Notes: a model not told the origin generated them from the letters alone. Shown: positions 37,957-48,477, numbered from the stretch's first letter. The stretch: DNA of 64,000 nt from CAVZRC01 sp963777695 (GCA_963777695.1 CAVZRC010000003.1:2542001-2606000), one strand, 5' to 3'. Translations and numbers: made by a program.

Positions 37957-38971
37957 ATGCAACTGGGGATGATCGGTCTGGGGCGGATGGGCTCGAACAT
38001 GGTACGACGGCTGCTGGCCCATCAGCAGGAATGCGTCGTCTACGACGTCCACGCCGAGGCGGCGGCCCCGCTGGTCAAGGAAGGGGCCAAGGCCGCGACC
38101 ACCCTCGACGAGTTGCTCGGCCAGCTCACTCCGCCGAGGGCCATCTGGCTGATGGTCCCCGCGGCGGTCGTCGACAAGACGATCGACCAGCTCTCCGACA
38201 AGCTCGAGAAGGGGGACATCCTGATCGACGGAGGGAACTCCTATTACCACGACGACCTGCGGCGCGCGGCGGCCCTGAAGCCGCGGGGAATCCATTACGT
38301 CGACGTGGGGACCAGCGGGGGCGTCTGGGGCAAGGATCGCGGCTACTGCATGATGATCGGAGGGGAGGCCGAGGTCGTGAAGCACCTCGACCCGATCTTC
38401 GCTGCGCTGGCCCCCGGCCTGGGGACCGCCGACCGGACGCCGGGGCGCGAGAAGGTCGGCGGCACCTCCGAGCAGGGCTACCTCCACTGCGGCCCCAGCG
38501 GTGCCGGGCACTTCGTCAAGATGGTCCACAACGGCATCGAGTACGGCATCATGGCCGCCTATGCCGAGGGCTTCAATATCCTCAAGCATGCGAACGCCGG
38601 CAAGCACGAGGAGGAGATCGACGCGGAGACGACGCCTCTGCGAAATCCCGAGCTCTACCAGTACGACCTGAATCTCGCCGACATCGCCGAGGTCTGGCGT
38701 CGCGGGAGCGTGATCGCCTCGTGGCTGCTCGACCTGACGGCGCAGGCCCTGCTGAAGAGCCCGGACTCGACGACTTCTCCGGCCGGGTCTCCGACTCGGG
38801 CGAGGGCCGCTGGACGGTCCAGGCCGCCATCGACGAGGGTGTTCCGGCGGCGCGTGCTTAGCGCGGCGCTCTTCGAGCGGTTCGGCTCGCGCGGTAAGGA
38901 TGATTATGCCGACCGGCTGCTCTCGGCCATGCGGTTTGCGTTCGGCGGCCACCTCGAGAAGAAGGCTTGGA
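37957..38971 (+). CDS. gnd: 6-phosphogluconate dehydrogenase (decarboxylating), frame broken
   Basis: About 338 residues, the short GntZ-type form, made from three pieces. The start MQLGMIGLGRMGSNMVRRLL is the Rossmann motif, preceded by GAGGGGAG. NADP-site and substrate motifs GGNSYYHDD, DVGTSGGVWG, and GPSGAGHFVKMVHNGIEYG are intact. Frameshifts near 38765 (one base lost) and 38851 (one gained) break the C-terminal helices; the interrupted part reads LDDFSGRVSDSGEGRWTVQA in the middle frame and VLSAALFERFGSRGKDDYAD after it. The stop is missing in the final frame; one extra G near 38969 would explain this, giving an ending EKKA. It converts 6-phosphogluconate to ribulose 5-phosphate. Confidence 0.88.
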
Positions 38972-38988
38972 GCCCAGGAGCGATCTCC

Positions 38989-40364
38989 ATGTCGACGCCC
39001 AGCAATGCCTCCGACGCCCTGGTCTTCTTCGGGGCGACCGGCGACCTGGCCTACAAGCAAATCTTCCCGGCCTTCCAGCAGATGATCCAGCATGGACATC
39101 TCGACATCCCGATCATCGGGGTCGCCAAGTCCGGCTGGACCATCGAGCAGCTCAAGGCGCGGCGCGCGACAGCCTGGAGAAGCATGGCGGCGTCGACGAG
39201 GCCGCGTTCGCCAGGCTGGTCGAGCGTCTCGGTTACATCGACGGCGACTACAGCGACCCCGCGACGTTCGCCCAGTTGCGCGAGGCGCTCGGCAAGGCGA
39301 AACGACCGCTGCACTACCTGGCGATCCCGCCGAGCGTGTTCGGCCTGGTCGTACACAACCTCGAGGAGTCCGGCTGGCGCAGGACGCCCGGGTGGTCGTC
39401 GAGAAGCCGTTCGGTCGCGACCTGCCCTCGGCGCATGAGCTGAACCGGATCTTGCACCACACATTCGACGAGTCGCAGGTCTTCCGGATCGACCACTATG
39501 TCGGCAAGGAGCCGGTGCTGAACATCCTCAGTTTCCGCTTCGCCAACCGGTTCCTCGAGCCGATCTGGAACCGCGACTACGTCGAGGACATCCAGATCAC
39601 GATGGCCGAGCAATTCGACGTGCAGGGCCGCGGCGCCTTCTACGAGGAGGCGGGCGCGATCCGCGACGTGATCCAGAACCACATGCTCCAGGTCGTGTCG
39701 ATGCTGACGATGGAACCGCCGGGCAGCAACGTCGCCCGACGGCATCCGCGACGAGAAGGTCAAGGTGTTGCGGGCGATCCAGCCGCTGGGGCCCGATGAC
39801 ATCGTGCGCGGCCAGTACCGGGGGTATCGCAAGGAGAAAGGGGTTGCCCCCGAGTCGAATGTCGAGACGTTCGCGGCGGTGCGGCTCAGCATCGACTCGT
39901 GGCGATGGGCCGGCGTGCCGATCCTGATCCGCGCCGGCAAGAGCCTGGCCAAGACCGCGACCGAGGTCCTGGTGCGGTTCAACCCGCCGCCCCAGCGCTC
40001 GTTCGCCAAGCACCCGCTCGACTGCTCGAGCAATCATGTGCGGTTCCGGATCAGTCCCGAGGAGATCATCGCGATCGGCGCCGTCGTGCGTAAAGAGGGA
40101 GAGCACGATGGCTTGAAGCCGGTCGAGCTGATGGCCAGCCGACAATCCGCCGACGAGGTCCCCCCGTACGCACGGCTCCTGCAAGCGGCCATGTCCGGCG
40201 ACGCGAGCAATTTCTCCCGGGAAGACTCGATCGAGGCCCAGTGGCGGATCGTCGAGCCGGTGCTAGACGGTGCGACGCCCCTCTCCTTCTACGAGCCGGG
40301 GACCTGGGGACCGTCCGAGGCCGACCGCCTGCTCCCCGAGTGCCACGGCTGGCATAATCCGTGA
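38989..40364 (+). CDS. zwf: Glucose-6-phosphate 1-dehydrogenase, frame broken three times
   Basis: About 458 residues assembled across single-base shifts near 39160, 39381 and 39737. Every piece is recognisable: FFGATGDLAYKQIFPAF (coenzyme site), LHYLAIPPSVFGLVV, VVVEKPFGRDLPSAHELN, RIDHYVGKEPVLNILSFRFA with the catalytic lysine and histidine region, GAIRDVIQNHMLQ, then DEKVKVLRAI and GVPILIRAGKSLAK. There is no decay in the residues between shifts, so sequence errors are likelier than a true pseudogene. It begins 18 bases after the inferred gnd stop with CAGGAG before it. Together with gnd it forms the oxidative pentose-phosphate pathway, yielding NADPH. Confidence 0.88.
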
Positions 40365-40389
40365 GGGGGTTTGCCGGAGGGCGTAGGAT

Positions 40390-40635
40390 TCATTCCTCGA
40401 CATCCTCGAGCCGGATGCCTCGGCCCTCGCGAACGGACTGCCGAGCCGACTCGATCCGGCGGAGGAACCTCGGATCGTGCGTGAGCCGGTAATCGAACCA
40501 ATCGTCCTCGGAACCGAAGCCGATCAGCACCCCGGCCGGCTTCCCGTGCCGGGTGATGACGATCTCCTCGTTCTCGGCGAGGCGGAGGAACTTGGAGAGA
40601 TCTTCCTTCACTTCCGAGAGCGGCACTGTCTTCAT
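40390..40635 (-). CDS. Phd/YefM-type antitoxin, no toxin beside it
   Basis: 81 residues from the ATG at 40635. The N-terminus MKTVPLSEVKEDLSKFLRLA and then EEIVITRHGKPAGVLIG are the Phd/YefM DNA-binding fold. The C-terminal part (RLTHDPRFLRRIESARQSV, then REGRGIRLEDVEE) is the usual toxin-binding tail. Normally a RelE/ParE or Doc toxin gene follows within a few bases, but downstream (toward 40364) lies the converging zwf end and upstream lies the sigma-fusion gene. It is therefore an orphan, either domesticated or a remnant of a module. Confidence 0.82.
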   Translation of the reverse strand: MKTVPLSEVKEDLSKFLRLAENEEIVITRHGKPAGVLIGFGSEDDWFDYRLTHDPRFLRRIESARQSVREGRGIRLEDVEE

Positions 40636-40748
40636 CGCTTTCTCCGAACTTTTCGAGCCATGAATCCGCGTCGGCCTTCGCGACGATCGGGTGGGCTCGG
40701 ATCTCGCGAGCCTCACGCCGCGTTGCTGTGTTCGGCGCATTGACGCGA

Positions 40749-43700
40749 TCACTGATTCTTCGGAGCTTCCCCGGGCGCAATGCCCGTGATCGGGCCGGCC
40801 TTGGCGTCTTCGAAGTCGGCGACGAGAGCCGGGTCCAGCTCGTCCGTGGTCAACGTGCCTGGTTCGGGAGCCAGTCCGGGCTGGATCAGGATCGTGAGGT
40901 CGGTGATGTCCCGGCTGATCATGCCCGCGAGATGATCGGGAAGAGTGTGATCGAGGCACTTGTTCCTGGGCGAGAGCCGGTATCCTGTGATTCCCATCAT
41001 ATAAATTGAGACACGTCCGTCGGGGATGCCTTTGACCTCGAATCGGCCGGCCTCGTCCAGGCCCGCGGAGAACCAAAACAAGTCATCCTGCCGGACAAGC
41101 ACCTTCGCGTCTCGATCCAGGGGCTTGCCATCGGAGACGATCACGCGACCTGCCAGCGTTCGTCCGAGTTGTACCTCGAAATCGCCGAGGTCAACGGTCA
41201 CGCCGTCGAGGCCGGCCATGAACGTGCGCGGGATCACGGTCTGATGATCCGGCAAACTGCCGGGCTTGGAGTAGATCGCCTGTTCCGGATGCTGACCGGT
41301 CGCGACCCGGGCCATCCGGAAATGCCCCTGGTCATCCGTCTTGGCCTCGATATCCGGGAGATCATCGTGAAATGTCAGGATCATGGATATACCCGACACC
41401 GGTTTCCCGTCGCGGACGACCCGGCCGATGACAACGGCGCCCTGCCCCATCAGCAAGGGCCTACCGATGAGGCCCGACGGCTCGATGGACCACATCGTCC
41501 CGTCAAACGGCACGTGGGATTTGCCCTCCCGCACTCGGTAGATCATGAATGTCCTCGTTGCCAGTCCCGGCGCCTCGAGCTTGAGACTCAGTCCAGCTCG
41601 AAGATCGTCTATCATGAATGAGAACGCGCCCGTCAGGTCGGTCTTTACCTCTTTCTCGGGTTTGTTGCGCGAGGGCGTTACCATCGCGCCCGCGACGGGT
41701 CTCCCGTCGGGACCGATCACCTTGCCCGTGACGACCACGGGACCAGCGGGCGGACGAGGTGCGGTACTTGGTGGCTCTAAATCGAACGGCGACGATGGCC
41801 TCGGTGGGTGCTTGGGTCGCGGGGTTCGTGGCAAACCGAGTTGGTCTTCCAGGGACGCGGCAAGTGTTTCTATTGCGAACGTGTTCCTTACATTCTCAGA
41901 TTCGGGCTCACGACCGAAACCATCCTCGAACTCCTGCACCATTTCGCCGTCCTTGCCGATGGCAAATGTCCTGACTTCCTGAACATTTTCCACCAGCGCG
42001 GAGGCCAGCCTGCCCTGCTTATCGATCACGAAGATCGGCGGGGCGACCACTTCGTAGCGATCTGACGTCCGGCCCGATTCGCTTTCGCCGGCTCGCCGTT
42101 CGATGGGGCCGGTCCCGTTGCCCACCGGCGGCCGGTCGAGCAACAGCACGAACGGAGTATTGGGCAACTTGAGATATCGGTCGAAGAACGCACCATCGGT
42201 ACGTTTCAACACCTCGGCCGACGATATCGAGGCGTCGTGGAGCATGAAGATGCTCAAAGGCTGGTCCTTGAATCGCTCGTGAAACTCGACGAGCCGGTCC
42301 AGGGCCGGTCGTCCCACGCGACCCCGAACGTGAGCAGGACGACCTTGCCGCGATAATCGGCCAGCTTGACGGGCCTGCCTTGGAGGTCGGTGGCCTCGAT
42401 TTCGGCGGCCGGCCTACCCAGCATCTTCACCCAGGCGAAATTCGCCAGGTCGATTTCGGGTAGCTCGAGCGGACCCTCACCCTCGGGCACGACCAGATCA
42501 ATAACTCGATAAGTCGTGTACGTATCCAGTACGACCTTGTAAGGGCCAGCCGAGAGTTGGACTTCGAGTTGGCGCTTGCCGCCCGCCGGTACCCGGTCTT
42601 CAGGAAAAATGCTACCGGATGACCATAATGCTCCCTTACCGCTGATCGCATAGATATAGGAGGTATTTGTCCGGGCGGGATCAACTGAATAGATCTGCCA
42701 GGAAAGTGGCGCTCTGGGGTAATCCTTCGGGGTCTCGACCACGCGAGCACGGACCAATCTCGTGGGTTTCAGCGTGATCTCGAGCGGTTGATCCGGCCCA
42801 TCGGCTCGAACGACCCGGAGGGCTTGGTGCTGGAAGTCGGGTGAAGCAACGTGGAGCTGGTCGGCCGGAACGTCAGGTAGCGAGAAAGAGATCTCGACAG
42901 CGAACCGGCCCTGAGAATCGGTGCGTGCGGCGGTGGGAGCGCCGGAAAACAGGGAACTCATCCTCTGTCGTCCCTTCGCCAACCGGACTTCAAGTAGGCC
43001 ATCAGGTTGAGCCTTTTCCGCGTCGGTTAGCTGGTCGGGCAAAGCGATGTACCGGGGATCGCGACGTCGGATGTCGTTGGGAGCGACCGGCTGCCATTTC
43101 CCGGCGTCGTCGCGGTACTCGAACAACTTGCCGAGCGGTCCGGGAGGGATCGCGTTGCCTTTCGGGTCGAGGTAGGGTTTACTGGCCACACGGATACGGT
43201 CGGGCGAGATGATGGTTAACCAGAGGTCCGTCATGGGCTCTACCCAGGGGCCGACCCAGGCCTTGGCCACCGGCCTGCCCAGTTCGTCTCGGACGATTCC
43301 ATGCACGGTACGCGTGACCTGTCGTGCAGGCTCAGGCTGCGTTGGAGAAGCTTCTTGCGGTTTCGCGGGAGGGGTAGCGGTCTTGACGGTCGCTGTGGGC
43401 GAGGTGGGTTTCCCGTCCTGCCTGGCCCATGTCATCGCCCCGACGGCCAGGAAGGTTGCGAACACGATCATCCCAACGACGACCTTGATCTTGCCGATCA
43501 TCATGGCTCGCAGGACTTTCTCGGCCAGGTAGGCCGACATGCAGCCGGCGGCGCCCTTGGCTGCACTTCCGTGAGTGAAACGCATGGTCAGGCGGACAGT
43601 CGCCTCGACCCACGCAGCCGGGGCAGGGGAGGGCGTGCCGCCGAACGCGGCCCCGGGAATCGCCATGGAGGCGTCCACGCCGCGTCGTTCCAGCCGGGCC

Positions 43701-44280
43701 TTCAGCTTCGCCCGACCGCGTGCCAGCCGGCTCTGGATCGTCCCCAAGGGCGCATCGAGCCGGGCAGCGGCCTGCTCCTGCGTCAGGCCCTCCAGGTAGC
43801 ACAGCACCAGCGGGGCTCGGAAGGCGTCGGGCAACCGGCCGAGCTCCTTATGGAGCGAGGCCCAGCGCTCGCGGTCTTCTGGCGTCGTCGGGTGTTCTTC
43901 GATCCGCCGTTCGGCGGCCATGGCGGCCCCTCGTTGCTCATGGACCCTTCGTCGAGCGGCGGCGACGCGGGCCTTGGCCGCGATCCGCAGCGCCACGCCA
44001 TGCAGCCAGCAGCCGATCGACTCGTGTCGGCCCAGCGAGCCGGCCCGGCGTGCCAGGACCAGGAATGTGGCCTGCGAGGCGTCCTGGGCGTCGTGGTCGT
44101 CGCCCAGGACCTGTCGGCAGACGCGTAGGACCATCCCCCCGTGGCGATCGACCAGTGCCGCGAAGGCCGCCTCGGCCGAGTCGTCCCGCTGCTGCACGAA
44201 CCGCTCGAGCAACTGGGCGTCGGTCAGTCCGCCGCCGTGCCGGTCCGGAATAGCGTTTCGATCTGTCTGAAGAGTTGCAT
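40749..44280 (-). CDS. Membrane-anchored ECF sigma factor fused to redoxin-like and carboxypeptidase-regulatory domains, copy 1
   Basis: About 1,177 residues after restoring two lost bases (near 44236 and 42327); both positions are clear from comparison with copy 2. Residues 1-190 are an ECF sigma factor: region 2 (FAALVDRHGGMVLRVCRQVL, DAQDASQATFLVLARRAG) and region 4 (GLTQEQAAARLDAPLGTIQS). A span near residue 265 (VVVGMIVFATFLAVGAMTWA) then leads to outside domains: a carboxypeptidase-regulatory repeat (HGIVRDELGRPVAKAWVG), a redoxin-like fold without CxxC (LQGRPVKLADYRGKVVLLTF), and two more regulatory repeats (GKVIGPDGRPVAGAMV; VIGRVVRDGKPVSGISM). A membrane-tethered sigma factor would need proteolytic release or membrane action; the mechanism is unknown. 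Confidence 0.85.
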
Positions 44281-44338
44281 CGATGGATCGACCAATAGAC
44301 GTCTCTGACGAGCGATTCCTGGTAAACTCGCTTCATAA

Positions 44339-44368
44339 TGCCCGGCGGAGCCTCGATCATTCCCACGA
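44339..44368 (-). promoter_or_regulatory. 30-base block shared by both sigma-fusion genes, copy 1
   Basis: Thirty bases identical to 48155-48184, located 58 bases before the ATG of copy 1. On the minus strand it contains TGGGAATGATCGAGG and GCCGGGCA. Weaker likeness continues on its far side (a run of A after CCCG). Identity at every position in a non-coding stretch suggests a conserved promoter or operator; a GGAAT-type -35 element as read by ECF sigma factors is possible, which would imply autoregulation. Confidence 0.6.
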
Positions 44369-44535
44369 TTCTACGGTTTTTTCGGGGTAACGTCGGCGAC
44401 TCGAGCCGAGAATCTGATGGGTGGGTCACCCGGCAGTCCTCCGGACCGCAGACGGGCGAGCTTGGGAGACGCGCCCGCCCTGGGAGTCAGCCCTACGCTT
44501 GGCTGTCGCAAATCGCCGCCGCCGCACCGATCGGC

Positions 44536-47500
44536 TCAAGGACCCTTCGGATCGTATCCGGGCGGCACCCCCGTGATCGGTCCGGCCTTCGCGTCGTTGA
44601 ATCGGGACAAGCGGGCCGGATCGATTTTGCGGAGAGATCGCGAGATAAGATCATCAATATTGCCCGGCTCGTGCAGGATGGTCAGGTCGGTAATGTCGCG
44701 ATCGACCCGGCCCTCAAGAACCAAGGGGAATTTGGGATTGAGACACTTGTTCCTGGGCGAAAACACGTAATCGCGTACAGTTACCTTTCCGAATCCCACC
44801 TGGTCCTCTCGCTCGATGAAAACCGAGACGTTGCCTTCGGGGATGCCCGTCATCTCGAATCGTCCGTCCGCATCGAGTTTCGAATACAAACTGGCTGAAT
44901 CCTCCGAGCGGATTTCGAGCTTGAGGTCCGGGGGTGGGCGTTTACCGTCGGATAAGATGAGCCGTCCGGCCAGCTTACACCCGGGCCTTGCCTCGAAATC
45001 ACCGAGATCGACGATCGCCCCGTCAACGGGGGCCTGGAATGGGCGCGGGATCACCGTCCGATGATCCTCCAGGCTGCCCGGCTTGGCGGAGATCGCGTAA
45101 TTCAAGTCCGGTCCGGCCGCGACGTGCTGGATCCGGAAATGTCCCTGGTCATCCGTCCTGAACTGGATCTCTTTTTGAAACTGGACCGCCGAATTCTTGG
45201 CTTTCCCCTGGTCGGTAACATGGGTTGATAATCTCATCGTGGCGCCCGGGACGGGCTTCCCGCCACGGACCACCCGGCCGGTGACGACGACTCCGGGGCC
45301 CATTCGCAATGGCTTGCTGAAGCGGCCCGATGGCTCGATAGTCCACTCCGCCGCGCTTTCGGGTTCTTGGGCCTCGCCATCCGCACGGTAATCGGCCCAG
45401 AACGTCCTGGTGGCCAGTCCCGCTGCTTCGATCTTGATGGGGGTTTGGGAGCCGGTGAGGGAGACCGCGAACGAGAACGACCCCGTGACGTCTGTCTTTA
45501 CTGGCTGTTCGACCATAAAGGAAAAGCGCGAAGATACCTTTCCGCCCGCGATCGGTTTCCCATCGAGTCCGACCACCTCGCCCGTTACGATCAGCGGGAT
45601 TCTCGCCAAATCCGGTCGGCGCCTGAACGCGGACGGATTCATGGGCGGGTAGGACTTGGGACGAGGCGTTTTCGTCAATCCGAACTGGTCTTCCAGGGCA
45701 TTCAGGAGGGCGCCCGGTGCGAGGGTTTTCCCAGCCTTGTCGAGGTCGGAGGCCATGAATTGCTCGGTCTCCCAGACCAACTCTCCGTCCTTGCTCATCG
45801 CGAACGTCGTGCCTCCTTCGGCGTAATCAAAGTGAGCAGAGACCAATCGACCCTCCTTGTCGATCACGAAGTCTCTGGCCTGCGAGATCTCGTAGCGATC
45901 TGACGTCCGTCCCGATCCGGTTTCATCAACTTGCTGGCCGATCGGGCCGGCTCCTTTGCTGGCCGGTGGCTGGTCGAGCAGGAGCCGGAATGGAGACCCT
46001 GGCGGCTTGAAGTATCGGTCGAGGAGCGGCGCGGCCGCCGCCTTGAACGCGTCAACCGATGTCACCGACGCGTCGTGGAGCGCCAAGATCGTCAGCGGTT
46101 GATCCTTCAACCGCTCGTGCCACGCGGCCAGTCGGTCCATCCTCGCCAACCACTCGAAATCCTGCGTACCCCAGAATGTGAGGAGGACCACCTTACCCCG
46201 ATAGTCGGCCAGCTTGACCGGCTTGCCCTGGAGGTCGGCGGCCTCAATCTCTGCGGCCGGCTTGCCCAGCATCTTCACCCAGGCAAGGCTCTCCAGATGA
46301 AAGTCGGGGAGGTCGCCCGGGCCCTCACCGGCGGGAACCGTGAGGTCTACGGTTCGATCCACGGTCGGCGAATCCAATACAACTTTGTAGCGGCCTACCG
46401 GCAGTCGGACTTCGAGGCGGCGAGGGCCGTTCGACGACTCGGGTCCTCCGGAGGAATCAACCCCACATGGCCAGTAGGCCCCCGTCTCACCCGAATAGAT
46501 CCGCCAATGCAGGGGCATTCCCGGGTGATCCTTCGGGGTCTCGACCAGTCGGGCGCGGACCGGTCTGGTTGGCCTCAAGGTGATCTCGACGAGGCGGTCC
46601 GGCCCATCGACCTGGACAATCTGGACCGCCTCGCTGAGGAAGTCAGCCGAGGCGAGATGAATCCCGTGGTCGCGAAAGCGAGGGAGTAAGAAGCTGACCT
46701 CGACCTCGAACTGGCCCTGAGAATCCGTGCGCCCTGGCGATCTCTCTTTAACCTCGAATAAATCCAGGGGCATCATCCGCTGGCGTCCCTTCTGCATCCG
46801 GATTTCGAGAAGGCCGTTGGGGAGAAGCTTCTCCAGAGCGGCTTGCTGCCGGGAGGACAAGACAAGGTCGAGATTTCGAGAAGGATCGTATCCCCGGATG
46901 TCGTCGGGATGGACGGGCTGCCACGTCCCGGAGTCGTCGCGGTAGTCGAAATACCGGCCGAGCGATCCCGCAGGGATGAGCTGACCTTTCTGGTCGCGAT
47001 AGGGTTGAGTGGCCACGCGGATGCGCTCGGGCAATGTGATGAGACTCCAGACGTCGGGCATGGGTCGGAGTCTGCTGCCGATCCAGGCACCGGCCACCGG
47101 CCGGCCTTGCTCGTCATGCACGATCCCGCGCACGATGCGCTTGACCGTCCGCTCCGGCTCGGGCTGCGGTGGAGAAGTGGGTTGCGGCTTCGTGTCTGGA
47201 GGAGCGGGGTTGATCGCGATTCGGGAAGGGGCGGGGGTTTTCTTCGGCTCCTGCCTTGCCCAGGAGGCCACTCCGGTGACCAGGACGGCGGCAAACAGGA
47301 TCATCCCGACCAGAACCTTGACCTTGCCGAACAACATGGCTCGTAGAACCTCCTCGGCCAGGCCGACGACCGGAGCGGCGGCAGTTTCTCTCACGGTTCC
47401 CTGAACGAATGGCACGGCCATTCGAACAGTCGCCTCAACCCAGGCGGCCGGGGCAGGGGAAGGCGGGCCGCCGAACGCGGCCCCAGGAATCGCCAAGGAG

Positions 47501-48099
47501 GCGTCCACGCCGCGTCGTTCCAGCCGGGCCTTCAGCTTGGCCCGACCGCGCGCCAGCCGGCTCTGGATCGTCCCCAGCGGCGCATCGAGCCGGGCGGCGG
47601 CTTGTTCCTGAGTCAGGCCCTCGAGGTAGCAGAGGACCAGCGGGGCGCGGAAGGTTTCGGGCAATCGGCCGAGCTCCTCGTGGAGGGACGTCCAGCGGTC
47701 TCGGTCTTCCGTCGTCGGAAGTTCCTCGATCAACCGGCCTGCGGTCATCGCGGCCACTCGGCGCTCGTGGGCGCGTCGTCGAGCGGCGGCGACGCGGGCC
47801 TTGGCCGCGACCCGCAACGCCACGCCGTGGAGCCAGCAGCCGACCGACTCGCGCCGGCCGATCGAGCCGGCCCGGCACGCCAGGACCAGGAACGTCGCCT
47901 GCGAGGCGTCCTGGGCGTCGTGGTCGTCGCCCAGGACCTGCCGGCAGACGCGCAGGACCATCGCCGCGTGACGATCGACCAGCGCCGCGAAAGCCGCCTC
48001 GTCCCGATGCTGGACGAATCGCTCGAGCAACTGGCCGTCGGTCAGTCCGCCGGCCGTGCCGGTCCGGAAGAGTGTCTCGATCTGCTTGAAGAGCTGCAT
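44536..48099 (-). CDS. Membrane-anchored ECF sigma factor fused to redoxin-like and carboxypeptidase-regulatory domains, copy 2
   Basis: 1,187 residues in one unbroken frame. I start it at MQLFKQIETLFRTGTAGGLT (48099) because copy 1 has the same start; the frame is open 46 codons further. Sigma regions 2 and 4 occupy residues 25-185 (HAAMVLRVCRQVLGDDHDAQ; PLVLCYLEGLTQEQAAARLD). A span at about 265-285 (VLVGMILFAAVLVTGVASWA) is followed by a regulatory repeat (RGIVHDEQGRPVAGAWIG), a redoxin-like domain (KPVKLADYRGKVVLLTFWG) lacking cysteines, and two further repeats (TGEVVGLDGKPIAGGKVS; VVTGRVVRGGKPVPGATM). The tail ends like copy 1 (NDAKAGPITGVPPG). It is a clear tandem paralogue. Confidence 0.9.
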   Translation of the reverse strand: MQLFKQIETLFRTGTAGGLTDGQLLERFVQHRDEAAFAALVDRHAAMVLRVCRQVLGDDHDAQDASQATFLVLACRAGSIGRRESVGCWLHGVALRVAAKARVAAARRRAHERRVAAMTAGRLIEELPTTEDRDRWTSLHEELGRLPETFRAPLVLCYLEGLTQEQAAARLDAPLGTIQSRLARGRAKLKARLERRGVDASLAIPGAAFGGPPSPAPAAWVEATVRMAVPFVQGTVRETAAAPVVGLAEEVLRAMLFGKVKVLVGMILFAAVLVTGVASWARQEPKKTPAPSRIAINPAPPDTKPQPTSPPQPEPERTVKRIVRGIVHDEQGRPVAGAWIGSRLRPMPDVWSLITLPERIRVATQPYRDQKGQLIPAGSLGRYFDYRDDSGTWQPVHPDDIRGYDPSRNLDLVLSSRQQAALEKLLPNGLLEIRMQKGRQRMMPLDLFEVKERSPGRTDSQGQFEVEVSFLLPRFRDHGIHLASADFLSEAVQIVQVDGPDRLVEITLRPTRPVRARLVETPKDHPGMPLHWRIYSGETGAYWPCGVDSSGGPESSNGPRRLEVRLPVGRYKVVLDSPTVDRTVDLTVPAGEGPGDLPDFHLESLAWVKMLGKPAAEIEAADLQGKPVKLADYRGKVVLLTFWGTQDFEWLARMDRLAAWHERLKDQPLTILALHDASVTSVDAFKAAAAPLLDRYFKPPGSPFRLLLDQPPASKGAGPIGQQVDETGSGRTSDRYEISQARDFVIDKEGRLVSAHFDYAEGGTTFAMSKDGELVWETEQFMASDLDKAGKTLAPGALLNALEDQFGLTKTPRPKSYPPMNPSAFRRRPDLARIPLIVTGEVVGLDGKPIAGGKVSSRFSFMVEQPVKTDVTGSFSFAVSLTGSQTPIKIEAAGLATRTFWADYRADGEAQEPESAAEWTIEPSGRFSKPLRMGPGVVVTGRVVRGGKPVPGATMRLSTHVTDQGKAKNSAVQFQKEIQFRTDDQGHFRIQHVAAGPDLNYAISAKPGSLEDHRTVIPRPFQAPVDGAIVDLGDFEARPGCKLAGRLILSDGKRPPPDLKLEIRSEDSASLYSKLDADGRFEMTGIPEGNVSVFIEREDQVGFGKVTVRDYVFSPRNKCLNPKFPLVLEGRVDRDITDLTILHEPGNIDDLISRSLRKIDPARLSRFNDAKAGPITGVPPGYDPKGP

Positions 48100-48154
48100 G
48101 GATGGATTGGAAAGACGCCTTGGACGTTCGACCCCTGACGAACTCGCCCCGTAG

Positions 48155-48184
48155 TGCCCGGCGGAGCCTCGATCATTCCCACGA
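48155..48184 (-). promoter_or_regulatory. 30-base block shared by both sigma-fusion genes, copy 2
   Basis: Identical to 44339-44368 and placed 55 bases before the ATG of copy 2, almost the same distance as in copy 1. The sequences around it have diverged more, so the block appears to be under selection. It is the best regulatory candidate in this region. The minus-strand orientation relative to the gene is the same in both copies. Confidence 0.6.
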
Positions 48185-48270
48185 CGTTTCCGCTTTTTCG
48201 GGAGCGTCCTGGCAGGAGTCGGCGGATGCCGACACAACCGCCCGGTGATAATTCCCGCCGCCTTGTGGAA

Positions 48271-48477
48271 TCAGAGGTCGTCGTCGGTCCGGCCCGCATC
48301 CCGCATGATGTTGCGTTGTGTCTTGGGCTTGAGGTCTGTATTGCCGTGGACGGGAACGGAGGTCCGGCGGCCGGAATCGGCTTCCCGATAGATATGATGG
48401 CTTCCAGAGATGCGGACCAACTCCCAGCCGTGCGCCTCCAGAAGCTTGCAGATCTTCATGCCGGAGATCGGCTTCAT
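48271..48477 (-). CDS. hicA: HicA-type mRNA interferase toxin
   Basis: 68 residues, typical HicA size. The fold motifs are MKICKLLEAHGWELVRISGS, followed by the catalytic histidine in GSHHIYRE, then TSVPVHGNTDLKPKTQRNIM, and a C-terminal acidic end (RDAGRTDDDL). HicA cleaves mRNA and tmRNA independent of translation. Its ATG directly follows the TGA of the hicB gene upstream (TGAATG), an antitoxin-first order as is seen in some hicBA loci. Confidence 0.92.
   Translation of the reverse strand: MKPISGMKICKLLEAHGWELVRISGSHHIYREADSGRRTSVPVHGNTDLKPKTQRNIMRDAGRTDDDL

Noticed and set aside
37957..40364. gnd and zwf as decayed pseudogenes
   Set aside because: All catalytic motifs and the residues between frameshifts are intact; single-base sequence errors explain the data better.
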